Shown here: piece by piece, positions 42,053 through 50,618 of the stretch
Numbering within the stretch: the stretch's first letter is position 1
Layout of the letters: every line of letters starts with the position of its first letter
Origin: Rhodococcus rhodnii
GTDB lineage: Bacteria > Actinomycetota > Actinomycetes > Mycobacteriales > Pseudonocardiaceae
Assembly: GCA_000720375.1 (NCBI GenBank)
Contig: JOAA01000023.1
Coordinates: 62,001 to 126,000 of the forward strand
DNA length: 64,000 bases
Direction of reading: 5' to 3'
The notes under the pieces: model-generated
Seen by the model: the letters and a program-made list of their open reading frames with translations, nothing else
The model's database searches: none
What the model was told of the DNA's origin: nothing
Translations under genes and position numbers: made by a program

Positions 42053-43923
42053 AAATCCGGAAAGTAGCGTGGGCGACGGCATTGGCCGTGGCGGCAACCA
42101 TCACCATCGGCGGCAACGCCAACGCGGAAACGCCAGGCATCGTGGTCAAGAACGGCGTGACCCAACCGGTATTCGGTTACGGCGACGCGATCAGGGAGCG
42201 CGTGTTCGTCGACTCCCCCTATGACTCCGATGTGGACGGTCGCCCGGACGTCATCGCCGTGGACATCATGCGGCCTGCCGCAAGCGATCGGGGCCTGAAG
42301 GTCCCGGTCATCATGGATCCGAGCCCGTACTACTCGACTCTCGGCCGTGGCAACGAGTCCGAGCTCAAAACCGACACCGACGGCGACGGCCTGCTGGACC
42401 GATGGCCGCTGTTCTACGACAACTACTTCGTCCCTCGCGGCTACGCAGTCCTGCTGATGGACATGATCGGAACGAGCAATTCGACCGGCTGCCCGACGAT
42501 TCACGAAGAGTCGGACAACCTGTCACCCAAAGTCGTGATCGACTGGCTGCGTGGGCGAGCCACCGCACACAACGCTGCAGGCGCGCGAGTCGTGGCCGAC
42601 TGGCACAACGGCAGGACCGGCCTGATCGGCAAGTCCTACGACGGCACTCTCGCCAATGGCACGGCGGTGTCCGGTGTGGACGGTCTGTCGACCATCGTGC
42701 CGATCACCGCGATCTCCAGCTACTACGACTACACTCGCAGCAACGGGATTGTCCAGCGCGGCAACAACTATCTGGCCTCCCTTGCCAACACCATCACCAA
42801 CCCGGACCGCAGGGACCACTGCGCACCGGTCCGTGACCGGTTGTCGGCCGACGACGGCGACGAATCCGGTGACTACACCAACTTCTGGCACGTCCGCGAC
42901 TACAACCGCGACGTGCGCAGAGTCAAGGCGAGCGTCTTCATCGTCCACGGGCTGAACGACGAGAACGTCCGTCCGGATCACTTCAGCAAGTGGTGGTACG
43001 GCTTGGCCGAGCACAACGTGCCCCGCAAGCTGTGGCTCGCGCAGACCGGCCACGTCGACCCGTTCGACTTCCGGCGTGGGGCATGGGTCGAGGAGATCCA
43101 CAAGTGGTTCGACTACTGGCTGCACGGAATCGACAACGGCATCATGCGCGAGCCCATCGTCGACATCGAGCGCGCGCCGGACGTCTGGGAAACCGCCTCG
43201 GACTGGCCGGTCCGCGGCTCCCGCCCAGTGGACGTATGGCTGGCGCCGTCCGGAACGTTGTCGCTGCGGCCGAACCGACCGTCCGCGCCGGTACTGAGCT
43301 TCCAGGACGACCCGCTGCAGCGGGAAAGCACCATGATCGGCAACGAAAACACGATCCAGCCGAACCGGCTGGCCTACGTCTCGGCACCGCTCACCGCGCC
43401 CCTGCACATCTCGGGCACGCCGAAGATCAACCTCCATGGGTCCGTCAACGCCACCGACACGAACTTCGGCGCGATCCTCGTCGACTATGGCCGCGCAGAA
43501 CGGATTGAGCGCACCGGCGACGGTGTCGTCACCGGCACAAACGAGAACTGCTGGGGCGAAAAGGCCGCTTGGGGTGGCTACGCCGAAGACGCGTGCTACC
43601 GCGAGGTTTTCAAGCGCGTCGCCGTGACCGACCGCGAAGTCGTGACCAAGGGCATCGTCGACGCACTGAACATCAACGACTACAGCAGGCCGACTCCCCT
43701 GGTGCCCGGCAGGCAGTACCAAGTCGGTTTCCCGTTGCTGCCTGAGGATTACGTATTCCCTGCGGGCCACCGCATCGGCGTGATCATCGTCGGCAGCTAC
43801 CGTGACTACGGCAGTCAGGCCGACCAGAACCGCGCCACGATCACGATCTCACCGCGGCGAAGCCTGGTCGAGCTGCCCATCGTGGGCGGACACGCGGCCG
43901 CGGTGCGCGCCGGTCTGAAGTGA
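42049..43923 (+). CDS. Secreted Xaa-Pro dipeptidyl-peptidase-like S15/CocE hydrolase
   Basis: 624 residues from ATG 42049, overlapping the M6 stop. Signal peptide KIRKVAWATALAVAATITIGGNANAE. Catalytic serine Ser196 in GLIGKSYDGTLANG; the acid lies in VHGLNDENVRPDH, and the base in AQTGHVDPFDFR. The C-terminal jelly-roll (RLAYVSAPLTAPLHISGTPKINLHGSVNATDTNFGAILVDYG, QYQVGFPLLPEDYVFPAGHRIGVIIVGSY) is typical of the X-Pro dipeptidyl-peptidase/cocaine-esterase group. It would remove N-terminal X-Pro dipeptides from peptides, complementing the upstream protease, and forms a secreted peptide-processing pair with it. Confidence 0.9.
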   Translation: MKIRKVAWATALAVAATITIGGNANAETPGIVVKNGVTQPVFGYGDAIRERVFVDSPYDSDVDGRPDVIAVDIMRPAASDRGLKVPVIMDPSPYYSTLGRGNESELKTDTDGDGLLDRWPLFYDNYFVPRGYAVLLMDMIGTSNSTGCPTIHEESDNLSPKVVIDWLRGRATAHNAAGARVVADWHNGRTGLIGKSYDGTLANGTAVSGVDGLSTIVPITAISSYYDYTRSNGIVQRGNNYLASLANTITNPDRRDHCAPVRDRLSADDGDESGDYTNFWHVRDYNRDVRRVKASVFIVHGLNDENVRPDHFSKWWYGLAEHNVPRKLWLAQTGHVDPFDFRRGAWVEEIHKWFDYWLHGIDNGIMREPIVDIERAPDVWETASDWPVRGSRPVDVWLAPSGTLSLRPNRPSAPVLSFQDDPLQRESTMIGNENTIQPNRLAYVSAPLTAPLHISGTPKINLHGSVNATDTNFGAILVDYGRAERIERTGDGVVTGTNENCWGEKAAWGGYAEDACYREVFKRVAVTDREVVTKGIVDALNINDYSRPTPLVPGRQYQVGFPLLPEDYVFPAGHRIGVIIVGSYRDYGSQADQNRATITISPRRSLVELPIVGGHAAAVRAGLK

Positions 43924-43929
43924 GCTGAG

Positions 43930-46629
43930 TCATGGTGCGCGGACCAGGTTCTCCACTTCGATGATCCCGGTGATCAGGTCTCTGGCGGATTGTCGCAGCA
44001 CGGCGATGAAGGAACGCACGCCGTCGGTGCTCGCCTCGATCAACGATCGGCAAACCCGTTCCACCTTGGCCAGTTCGGTTTGCCAGATCTGTGATCGCTG
44101 GCCTGGCGGCCCTGGGAACACCGACGCCCGGGAAGCCGCGTCCGCCAGGCCGTGCAGCGAGGAGACGACCCGCGAAAGGTCGGGAGGATTGGTGTTGGGC
44201 AGCTCGCTGAGCTCGGCGCTGACCGTGCGCCATGCGTCGCCTACCTCCTTGATGTGGCTGGCGCCACCGGATCGCAACCACGCTCGATGGACGTCCTCCC
44301 GGGAGACGTGCGGCTGTGCGTTGTCCTCGGCGGCGATCGCCTCGCCGAGTCCGCTCAGCTGGGTCGAACGCGGGCGCAACGTCGGCACGCTGACCGAGAC
44401 GACCGCAACCACTGCGACGGTGGCTGTGGCGAAGCGACGTCCGCCGGAGGGAGCGATGACAGCGGGTTGGCCCTGGGAACGTAGTCGTACGATCGCGGCG
44501 CCTACCCCGGCTCCGGCGAGCATGACGATCATGCCGCGGACACCGGCACGCATCAGCTGCCCTCCGCCGAATCCGGGTTGCGGGGTCGGGCATGCGGTGT
44601 AGAAGGTTTGCAACAAAGGCAAACAGGCCTCGAAAGTCCACAGTGTCCATTGCAGGAGAATCACGAACAACGCCGTCGCCGCGCCCCCGAAGAGGCTGAC
44701 GGCCAGCCCACGGCCCCGGATGATCAACACCAGGGTCACCACGAACTGGACGATCAGCAGCAGAGCCACCTCCCGGTCCACGAACACTCTCGCGAACATG
44801 ACGGTATGGCGGTTCTCCGGCAGGGCGGTCCAGCGGGCGAACACTCGAACGAGCAGGTCCCCGGCCAGCCAGATCACCGCACCGAGCAGAGCGGTGATCG
44901 TGGCGCGCCTGACCTGACCGAATCCCTGCAGCCACAACGGAAGCAGCCAGATCAGGGTGAGGCCGGCAAGCAGCGGCAGGCTGCCGCCGGCAAGCGCGAG
45001 TACGGGATGTTCGACCACCTGGTTCAGCACCACGTCGGCGTCGGTCCACGCGTCGCGCAGGTAGTTCTCGGCGGCGCGTAGGGCAATGCCGATGTTCGTC
45101 GCGTAGCTGTCCATGGACCGCCAGCCCCAGAGGCGCAGCAGGGACACTCCGACGAGCGCGATGGTGGCCGCGGCGACAAGCAGCGCCGCCGTTCGGCGAG
45201 TGGTCGGTACGTGTTCGGCCAGGCCGACACACCAGCTCACCCAGCACAACGCGGCCAACACGATCAACGCCAGAACCAACGCCCCGACCAGGGTGGCGAC
45301 AGACGGAAGCAGCTGTGGCATGTATCCGACGGCAGCTTGGTTCAATGCCAGCAGCGTGCCGGCCACCACTCCCACCGTCGGTACCAACGCCGCCCGCCAG
45401 GCCGATGCCGCCGTTTCCCGGCAGAACGCCGCCAGTCGCAGGCCGGTGACGAAGATGAACACGGCCATCCCGAGTCCCCAGAACCGCCCGACCAGCACCC
45501 TGGCGTCCACCGAGTCCGCGGTGATGTCCAGCAACGCAAGCCCCACTTGTGCGGTTGCGGACTTCAACGCGATTCCGGCGAGGACGGACTCCCAGAATCC
45601 CGGCCGCAGCAACTGGGCGGGCGCGCCCAGCGCGGCCACTCGAACCTGGACCGGCGGATGGGTGCGCCACCAACCGGTCCATCGAGGGTGCACGCGACCG
45701 GTTGCCGCGGGAAAGCACTCGCGGGGATCAACCGAGCCGAGCCAGGCCGAAACTCGGGCGTCGGCATGGTGCTCGCGGGCGCGCAGCACCGCGTTGCGCG
45801 ACAGGTACACCAGCGCGACCAGCGCGAGGAATCGCAAGCTCGCTTCGACGAACCATTCGGCGTATTCGGCGGACCACCAGCCGCTGAGCGGTGTCAGCGG
45901 TTCCGGGCTGAACAGGTACGGATCGATTGACGCCACGACGAAGGGCAGCAGGCCGATCACCAAGAAGGTCCGCCACACCGCCATCGTCAGGTAGGTGATG
46001 CGCACGTCTCCGTTGCGCAGATGGGCAAGCTCGTGCAGGACAACAGCACGGAACGACCTCCTGTCGGTGCGGTACAGCGTGACCAGTCCGGCGTCCAACG
46101 CGACGTAACCCCTGCGGCCGCTGCCGAACGCCAGCCCACCGGTGCGCGGACTGACCGGGTCGACCAGGAAGAGCGGTCTGCGCTTGAGCCCGGCACGGTC
46201 CACCAGAACGTCGAGCTCCGGCATCGCGGTCACGTCCAGCGGTACGAGCCGCAGCCGTCGGATCCGCCAGCGCGGTTGCAGTTGATAAAGCGCGGCGGCC
46301 AACAGCAGCAACCCGAGCTGCCCGCCGATCATCCAGCCGAGCCGTCCAGGCAGATGCTGCCCGATGCAATCCTCCATCCGCTGCTGGTCGATTTCCCGCT
46401 GCGCGCCCGGAGTAAGCGGTACGTCGGATGGTGGGAGCGGAGCGAGATTGACGCTCTCCTGGCATTGCGACGAGACGTCAAGCCAGTACACCGGCCCTGG
46501 CGGAGCGACCTGTGCGTGAACGAACAGCGTCGCACCCATCACCAGCGCGATCAGCAGGGCGAACCGGACCGTCGTGCCGGTCGGCGTCCAAGCGCGCCGC
46601 GGCGGATCCCGGGTCTGCGGCTCATTCAT
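43930..46629 (-). CDS. M48-family integral membrane metalloprotease
   Basis: 899 residues from ATG 46629, overlapping the upstream gene by eight bases. An N-terminal helix (TVRFALLIALVMGATLFVHA), an extracellular segment, and a helix at about 98-115 lead to VVLHELAHLRNGDVRITYL with zinc His199, Glu200 and His203. A series of about ten further helices follows, ending near residue 720. A soluble tail (about 720-899) is helical and charged (LRSGGASHIKEVGDAWRTVSAELSELPNTNPPDLSRVVSSLHGLADAASRASVF). It is an M48/Ste24-HtpX relative, far longer than HtpX; its substrate is unknown. Together with the small partner it forms a two-gene unit. Confidence 0.84.
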   Translation of the reverse strand: MNEPQTRDPPRRAWTPTGTTVRFALLIALVMGATLFVHAQVAPPGPVYWLDVSSQCQESVNLAPLPPSDVPLTPGAQREIDQQRMEDCIGQHLPGRLGWMIGGQLGLLLLAAALYQLQPRWRIRRLRLVPLDVTAMPELDVLVDRAGLKRRPLFLVDPVSPRTGGLAFGSGRRGYVALDAGLVTLYRTDRRSFRAVVLHELAHLRNGDVRITYLTMAVWRTFLVIGLLPFVVASIDPYLFSPEPLTPLSGWWSAEYAEWFVEASLRFLALVALVYLSRNAVLRAREHHADARVSAWLGSVDPRECFPAATGRVHPRWTGWWRTHPPVQVRVAALGAPAQLLRPGFWESVLAGIALKSATAQVGLALLDITADSVDARVLVGRFWGLGMAVFIFVTGLRLAAFCRETAASAWRAALVPTVGVVAGTLLALNQAAVGYMPQLLPSVATLVGALVLALIVLAALCWVSWCVGLAEHVPTTRRTAALLVAAATIALVGVSLLRLWGWRSMDSYATNIGIALRAAENYLRDAWTDADVVLNQVVEHPVLALAGGSLPLLAGLTLIWLLPLWLQGFGQVRRATITALLGAVIWLAGDLLVRVFARWTALPENRHTVMFARVFVDREVALLLIVQFVVTLVLIIRGRGLAVSLFGGAATALFVILLQWTLWTFEACLPLLQTFYTACPTPQPGFGGGQLMRAGVRGMIVMLAGAGVGAAIVRLRSQGQPAVIAPSGGRRFATATVAVVAVVSVSVPTLRPRSTQLSGLGEAIAAEDNAQPHVSREDVHRAWLRSGGASHIKEVGDAWRTVSAELSELPNTNPPDLSRVVSSLHGLADAASRASVFPGPPGQRSQIWQTELAKVERVCRSLIEASTDGVRSFIAVLRQSARDLITGIIEVENLVRAP

Positions 46630-47092
46630 CGTTCGTCAGGCTGGCCAGTACCGACTCGACGAGAGCGTCCACCTTTGCCCCGGTCAACCCGAGCGCCTGG
46701 GCTCGTTCCCGGACAACCTGTGCCACGCGCTTGAGATCGTCCTCGCTGAGTGTCGCGGGCAGTTGCGGCTCGGTTTTCCGACCGCGTCGCCGGACGATGC
46801 GGCGCAGGAGCCTGCCTCCGCCACGTACAACCGCAGCGCCGACCTGGTCCGTCAGCTGCTTGTAGACCGCCGCGGCGACGGCGAGTGCAACCGGGGACAC
46901 CAATGCCACCACGGTGTCGATCCCGGATCCGAGTATCTCGTCGCGCCCCCGGTCCCCGGCCAGCGCGCGCTCCGGATCTCGAAAGTACGCTTCGCTGGCC
47001 GCCGCGAAGAACGGCAGCTCCTCGGGTGCGACGGTGCTGACCGCATCGCGTGCCAAGGAGACCACGAAGTCCCGCTGATCCGTATGGCGCAC
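46622..47092 (-). CDS. Unknown protein coupled to the M48 protease gene
   Basis: 156 residues from GTG 47092, chosen because GAGGTGGGGAG precedes it; the frame opens at a GTG at 47122. Not assigned to a family. A hydrophobic stretch, GIDTVVALVSPVALAVAAAVYKQLTDQVGAAVV, lies in the middle, followed by a very basic region (RGGGRLLRRIVRRRGRKTEPQLP) and a C-terminal helix pair (SEDDLKRVAQVVRERAQALGLTGAKVDALVESVLASL). It overlaps the M48 gene, so its product probably acts with that membrane protease. Confidence 0.65.
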   Translation of the reverse strand: MRHTDQRDFVVSLARDAVSTVAPEELPFFAAASEAYFRDPERALAGDRGRDEILGSGIDTVVALVSPVALAVAAAVYKQLTDQVGAAVVRGGGRLLRRIVRRRGRKTEPQLPATLSEDDLKRVAQVVRERAQALGLTGAKVDALVESVLASLTNDE

Positions 47093-47172
47093 AACGACTC
47101 CCCACCTCAATCGGGTGACCACTCATTGTGCCCACACCCGACGGGCCCGCCCTAAAATCCGGCTAAGCGCGG

Positions 47173-48648
47173 TCAGTGTTGTACTGAGTGCAAGTTGAGG
47201 CCGCGTGGGGTGAGCCACCAGACGAGTGCGGTAAAAGCAAGGATGAGGACCGCGCCGCAGAGGCTGGTCACGGCAAGCGAGTCGGCGAATGCCTGTTTGG
47301 CCGCGGCGATGACGTCGGGTGTGCCGGTCGCGATGGCGCCGCCGATCGACTCGCGGGCAGCTTCGCCGGCACCGGCGGGAAGGTCGCCGCGATACAAAGC
47401 GGCGGCCAGGCTGCCGAGGGTCGCGACGCCGAGGGTGCCGCCGATGTCGTAGCTGGTTTCCTCAAGTGCCGCAGCACTTCCAGCCTTGTCTTCGGGGGTA
47501 CCCGACATGATGACGGCGGAGGCGATGGCCATCGGCCCGGTGCCGATTCCCACGAGCACCATCGAGGCTACGACCGAGCCATAGGTCAGCGGCGTCAGCC
47601 AGAGCATCAGAAAACCAAGCGCCATCGCGACAAGTCCACCGATCAGCACCGGTCGGGGCCCGACGCGGTGAGCGAGACTCGGCGCCATCGGCGAGATGAT
47701 CGCCGAGACGACGGCGGTGGGTAGCAGGAACAGCCCGGCTTGCAACGGCGAGAAGCCTTGGACGAGCTGGATCCATTGGGCCATCAGGAGCATCACCGCG
47801 GTCATGGTGACCGCCGAGACGAGCGCGACCAGGATGCCGGCGGTGAAGGCACGGCTGCGGAACAGCCGAATCTCCAGCAGCGGGTCGGGGCGGCGTAGGC
47901 AACGCCGGACGAACCAGGCGAGCGTGATCAGCGCGACGGCGGCCGAACCCAGTGTCCACGCGTCGATGCCGTTCTTGGCCAGATGCTTGATGGCATAGAT
48001 GAAGGCGACCATGCCTGTCATCGACAGGACTGTGCCGAGGGCGTCCCAACGTCCTGGACGGGGGTTACGTACTTCCGGGAGCAGGATCAGCCCCGCGATG
48101 ATCGCGATCACCATGATCGGCACGTTGACCAGAAAGGCGGCGTGCCAACTGAAAGCTTCCAGCAGCAGTCCACCGAGGATCGGCCCGAGCGCGCCGCCGG
48201 CCGAGGCCATGGCGGCCCAGATGCCCAGCGCGGTGGCTCGCTCCTTGGGATCGGTGAACAGGCTGCGGATCATCGACAGGGTCGACGGCATGATCATGGC
48301 CCCGCCGATCCCGAGCAGCGCCCTGACCGCGATGAGCATCGCGGAACTCGTGACGAACAAAGCAGCGGCGGAGGCCAGGCCGAACGCGGCGAAGCCGGCG
48401 ATGAGCATGCGCTTGCGTCCCCAGCGATCACCGAGAGCACTGGCCGTGACCAGAAGTCCTGCCACCACAAGGGAATAGACGTCGACGATCCACAGCAGCT
48501 CGACCGCGCCGGGCTTGAGCTCCGCGGAGATCTCCGGCAGCGCGACGTTGAGGATGGTCAGGTCCATCATGATCAGCAGCAGGCTCGCGGACAGCACTGC
48601 GAGCGCCGCCCAACGGCGGGTGTACGGCGGAGCCGCGATCGTGGTCAT
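47173..48648 (-). CDS. MFS multidrug exporter, DHA2 (14-TM, EmrB/QacA/SmvA-like)
   Basis: 491 residues from ATG 48648. Fourteen transmembrane helices can be counted. Signature sequences: LLLIMMDLTILNVALPEISAEL (DHA2 helix 1), WIVDVYSLVVAGLLVTASALGDRWGRKRMLIAGFAAFGLAS (motif A), RALLGIGGAMIMPSTLSMI (motif B region), and SAGGALGPILGGLLLEAFSWHAAFLVNVP (motif C, drug/H+ antiport). It would expel lipophilic or cationic compounds using the proton gradient. Upstream on the same strand are a 46-codon chimeric scar and a TetR gene without its DNA-binding domain, so local repression is probably lost. The antiporter itself looks intact. Confidence 0.92.
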   Translation of the reverse strand: MTTIAAPPYTRRWAALAVLSASLLLIMMDLTILNVALPEISAELKPGAVELLWIVDVYSLVVAGLLVTASALGDRWGRKRMLIAGFAAFGLASAAALFVTSSAMLIAVRALLGIGGAMIMPSTLSMIRSLFTDPKERATALGIWAAMASAGGALGPILGGLLLEAFSWHAAFLVNVPIMVIAIIAGLILLPEVRNPRPGRWDALGTVLSMTGMVAFIYAIKHLAKNGIDAWTLGSAAVALITLAWFVRRCLRRPDPLLEIRLFRSRAFTAGILVALVSAVTMTAVMLLMAQWIQLVQGFSPLQAGLFLLPTAVVSAIISPMAPSLAHRVGPRPVLIGGLVAMALGFLMLWLTPLTYGSVVASMVLVGIGTGPMAIASAVIMSGTPEDKAGSAAALEETSYDIGGTLGVATLGSLAAALYRGDLPAGAGEAARESIGGAIATGTPDVIAAAKQAFADSLAVTSLCGAVLILAFTALVWWLTPRGLNLHSVQH

Positions 48649-48785
48649 CGAGAGATTCCCCTGAGAAAGGTGCCGGGCAACAGGCGGGGCAACTCACACC
48701 GGCGATGTCCCGCCACCAGCAGCAACCTCCCGGACAACACAGCCAACCCCGCCCAGCGGCGGGCGAACGACACAACCACAGTCAT
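48645..48785 (-). pseudogene. 46-codon chimera of MFS start and TetR end (duplication scar)
   Basis: Starts at ATG 48785, overlapping the TetR stop, and stops by overlapping the MFS ATG. Residues 1-24 (MTVVVSFARRWAGLAVLSGR then LLLV) match the exporter start MTTIAAPPYTRRWAALAVLSASLLLI. Residues 25-46 (AGHRRCELPRLLPGTFLRGISR) match the TetR end RGDIARRELPRLLSETFFRGMSR. It is therefore the fused remnant of a second MFS and a second TetR gene, left when the middle of a tandem duplication was deleted. The frame is still open but is unlikely to have a function. Confidence 0.85.
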
Positions 48786-49230
48786 CGAGACATCCCCCTG
48801 AAAAAGGTCTCGGACAGCAGCCGAGGCAGCTCCCGCCGCGCGATGTCCCCACGCCGCAGCCCTTCACGTCCCGCCATCAGCAGCCCGTACACCACACCGG
48901 AAATCCACCTGGCGGGCAGGTCGGCGCGCAGGATCCCGGCCTCCTGACAGGCCGCGAACAACGCGATCTCCCGCTCTTCCAACTCATCGCTGCGACGTAC
49001 CAGGCCCGGATCCGTGGCGATGAGGTGTTCGGTGAACACGAAACTGTGCTCCTCGGTCACCTCGATGTGCCTGAGAAGCAACGTGTGCAGGGTTTTCTCC
49101 AGCGTCACGGGGTCACCGCCGGCCAGCGTCTCCTCCAGCCCGGCCTCCTCCTGAACGCGTGCCCACGCCGCGAGCGCCCGCCAGCCGAGCGCGATGATCA
49201 GCTCGTCGCGCGTGGCGAAGTGCCTGCTCT
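48782..49230 (-). pseudogene. TetR-family regulator lacking its DNA-binding domain
   Basis: The recognisable sequence begins in SRHFATRDELIIALGWRALAAWARV, the end of the TetR helix-turn-helix and the start of the ligand-binding domain, and continues as a normal C-terminal domain (HIEVTEEHSFVFTEHLIATDPGLVRRSDELEEREIALFAACQEAGILRADLPARWISGVVYGLLMAGREGLRRGDIA) to the TGA at 48782. The first 40 or so residues with the helix-turn-helix are gone. The frame runs open to 49333, but there it is the antisense of the GntR gene. The GntR end at 49245 marks the breakpoint. It is probably the former repressor of the adjacent exporter. Confidence 0.85.
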
Positions 49231-49244
49231 CGAAGGAACGTGAG

Positions 49245-49958
49245 TCAGGCCTCGGGGACTTCCTGGCCCAACATGGCCGCGGTGGCCTCGTCGAGAATGT
49301 CGCGCATCGCTTGCTCCGCCGCCACGGCGTCACCGGCCTGCACGGCCTGGGCCACGTCGGCGTGCCAACGGATCGCTGCCGGTTCCGGCTTCGCCGGCAT
49401 CAAGTGGTGATGGGTCCGCCCCGTCAGCACCGCGGCGACCACGCCGCTCAACGCGCTCAACATCTCGTTGCCGGTGGCCTCGAGCAGCGTGCGGTGGAAC
49501 CGGATGTCCGCCGCGAGGTACGCCTCCAGATCGCCGGATCGGCCGTGCACCGCCATGTCCATCACGGCGCCGGTCAACGCGCCGCACTGCTCGGGAGTCG
49601 CGCGCTGGGCGGCGAGCGCCGCGGCCACAGGTTCCATCCCGCGGCGCAGTTCGCTGAGTGACCGGAGCTGCTCGTCACGGCCCGCGCCCTCCAGCCGCCA
49701 CGTGATGATCCGCGGGTCGAAGACGTTCCAGTTCGCGCCCGGGGCGACCGTGACCCCGACCCGGCGGCGGCTGACGACCATGCCCATCGACTCCAGCACC
49801 CGGATCGCCTCGCGGATCACAGAGCGGGACACACCGAAGCGGGACTCCAGCTGCTCGATCCGCAGGACCTCGCCCGCGGGCAGGTCGCCTGACGTGATCA
49901 GCAGGCCGAGCTGGTCCAAAACGCTGCTGTGCAGATCGGCCCGGCCACTGTCGGTCAT
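49245..49958 (-). CDS. gntR: GntR-family regulator of gluconate genes, FadR subgroup
   Basis: 237 residues from ATG 49958. HTH: SSVLDQLGLLITSGDLPAGEVLRIEQLESRFGVSRSVIREAIRVLESMGMVVSRRRVGVTVAP. FCD ligand domain: LRSLSELRRGMEPVAAALAAQRATPEQ, AYLAADIRFHRTLLEATGNEMLSALSGVV, HADVAQAVQAGDAVAAEQAMRDILDEATAAML. It is divergent from gluconokinase and permease genes across a 132-bp gap, the arrangement of gluconate operon repressors that respond to gluconate or its phosphate. The symbol is assigned from family and context. Its 3' end abuts a truncated tetR, marking an old rearrangement. Confidence 0.85.
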   Translation of the reverse strand: MTDSGRADLHSSVLDQLGLLITSGDLPAGEVLRIEQLESRFGVSRSVIREAIRVLESMGMVVSRRRVGVTVAPGANWNVFDPRIITWRLEGAGRDEQLRSLSELRRGMEPVAAALAAQRATPEQCGALTGAVMDMAVHGRSGDLEAYLAADIRFHRTLLEATGNEMLSALSGVVAAVLTGRTHHHLMPAKPEPAAIRWHADVAQAVQAGDAVAAEQAMRDILDEATAAMLGQEVPEA

Positions 49959-50090
49959 GGCCTAATCATCACACGATTGTCCACCCAGAAGCCCAACCGG
50001 ATCAATAAAGCAGATCTTTTGATTCTCAAGCGTTGAAAGATAGACCTAAAGGTGTCACGATGCGTCAAACATCACACCAGAAGGTCAACG
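49959..50090. promoter_or_regulatory. AT-rich divergent promoter region of the gluconate operon
   Basis: The 132 bp between gntR and the gluconokinase gene is clearly richer in A/T than its surroundings. It holds ttga-ttc-tcaa (50019-50029) and nearby tcttttgat and cgttgaaaga segments with weak dyad symmetry, likely bound by the divergent GntR. A promoter pair is not resolved. Confidence 0.4.
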
Positions 50091-50618
50091 ATGATCGACG
50101 TCTCACTCCTGCGTTCTCTCGTGGTCATGGGCGTGTCGGGTTCGGGCAAGACGACCCTCGGCGCGGCCCTGAGCCAACGGCTGCGGTTGCCCTTTGCCGA
50201 CGCCGACGACTTCCACAGCCAGGCCAGCGTGGCCAAGATGTCCGCGGGCATCCCCCTGGACGACGCGGATCGACGGCCATGGCTCGCCGCTCTCGGCGAG
50301 TGGCTCGCGGCCCACGAAGCAACCGGCTGCGTGCTGAGCTGCTCGGCGCTCAAGCGCTCCTACCGCGATTTGCTCCGCAAATCCGCGCCAACGCTGAGTT
50401 TCATCCACCTCAACCCGCCGCCGCAGGTCGTGCACAGGCGAATGGCCGGCCGGCTCGGGCACTTCATGCCCGCATCGCTGGTCGAGTCCCAGTTCCAGGC
50501 GCTCGAACCGCTGCACGCCGACGAACCCGGGATCGAACTCGGCGACGACCTGCCCGTCGACCAGCTGATGACCGCCTGCCTGGCCGGCCTCACCCCCACC
50601 TCAGGAGGACGCGCATGA
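50091..50618 (+). CDS. gntK: Gluconokinase
   Basis: 175 residues from ATG 50091. P-loop VVMGVSGSGKTTLGAALSQRL, the gluconate pocket FADADDFHSQASVAKMSAGIPLDDADRRPWLAALGEWL, SCSALKRSYRDLLR, FIHLNPPPQVVHRRMAGRLGHFMPASLVESQFQALEPL: the standard GntK motifs throughout and the normal length. It phosphorylates gluconate to 6-phosphogluconate, feeding the pentose-phosphate route. The stop overlaps the permease start (ATGA), and it is divergent from GntR. Confidence 0.95.
   Translation: MIDVSLLRSLVVMGVSGSGKTTLGAALSQRLRLPFADADDFHSQASVAKMSAGIPLDDADRRPWLAALGEWLAAHEATGCVLSCSALKRSYRDLLRKSAPTLSFIHLNPPPQVVHRRMAGRLGHFMPASLVESQFQALEPLHADEPGIELGDDLPVDQLMTACLAGLTPTSGGRA

Noticed and set aside
49231..49333. Further N-terminal codons of the truncated TetR frame.
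   Set aside because: These codons are antisense to the gntR 3' end and do not encode a helix-turn-helix.
50033..50614. Upstream open frame fused to the gluconate permease.
   Set aside because: It is an out-of-frame shadow of gluconokinase; the permease homology begins at ATG 50615 with its own ribosome site.
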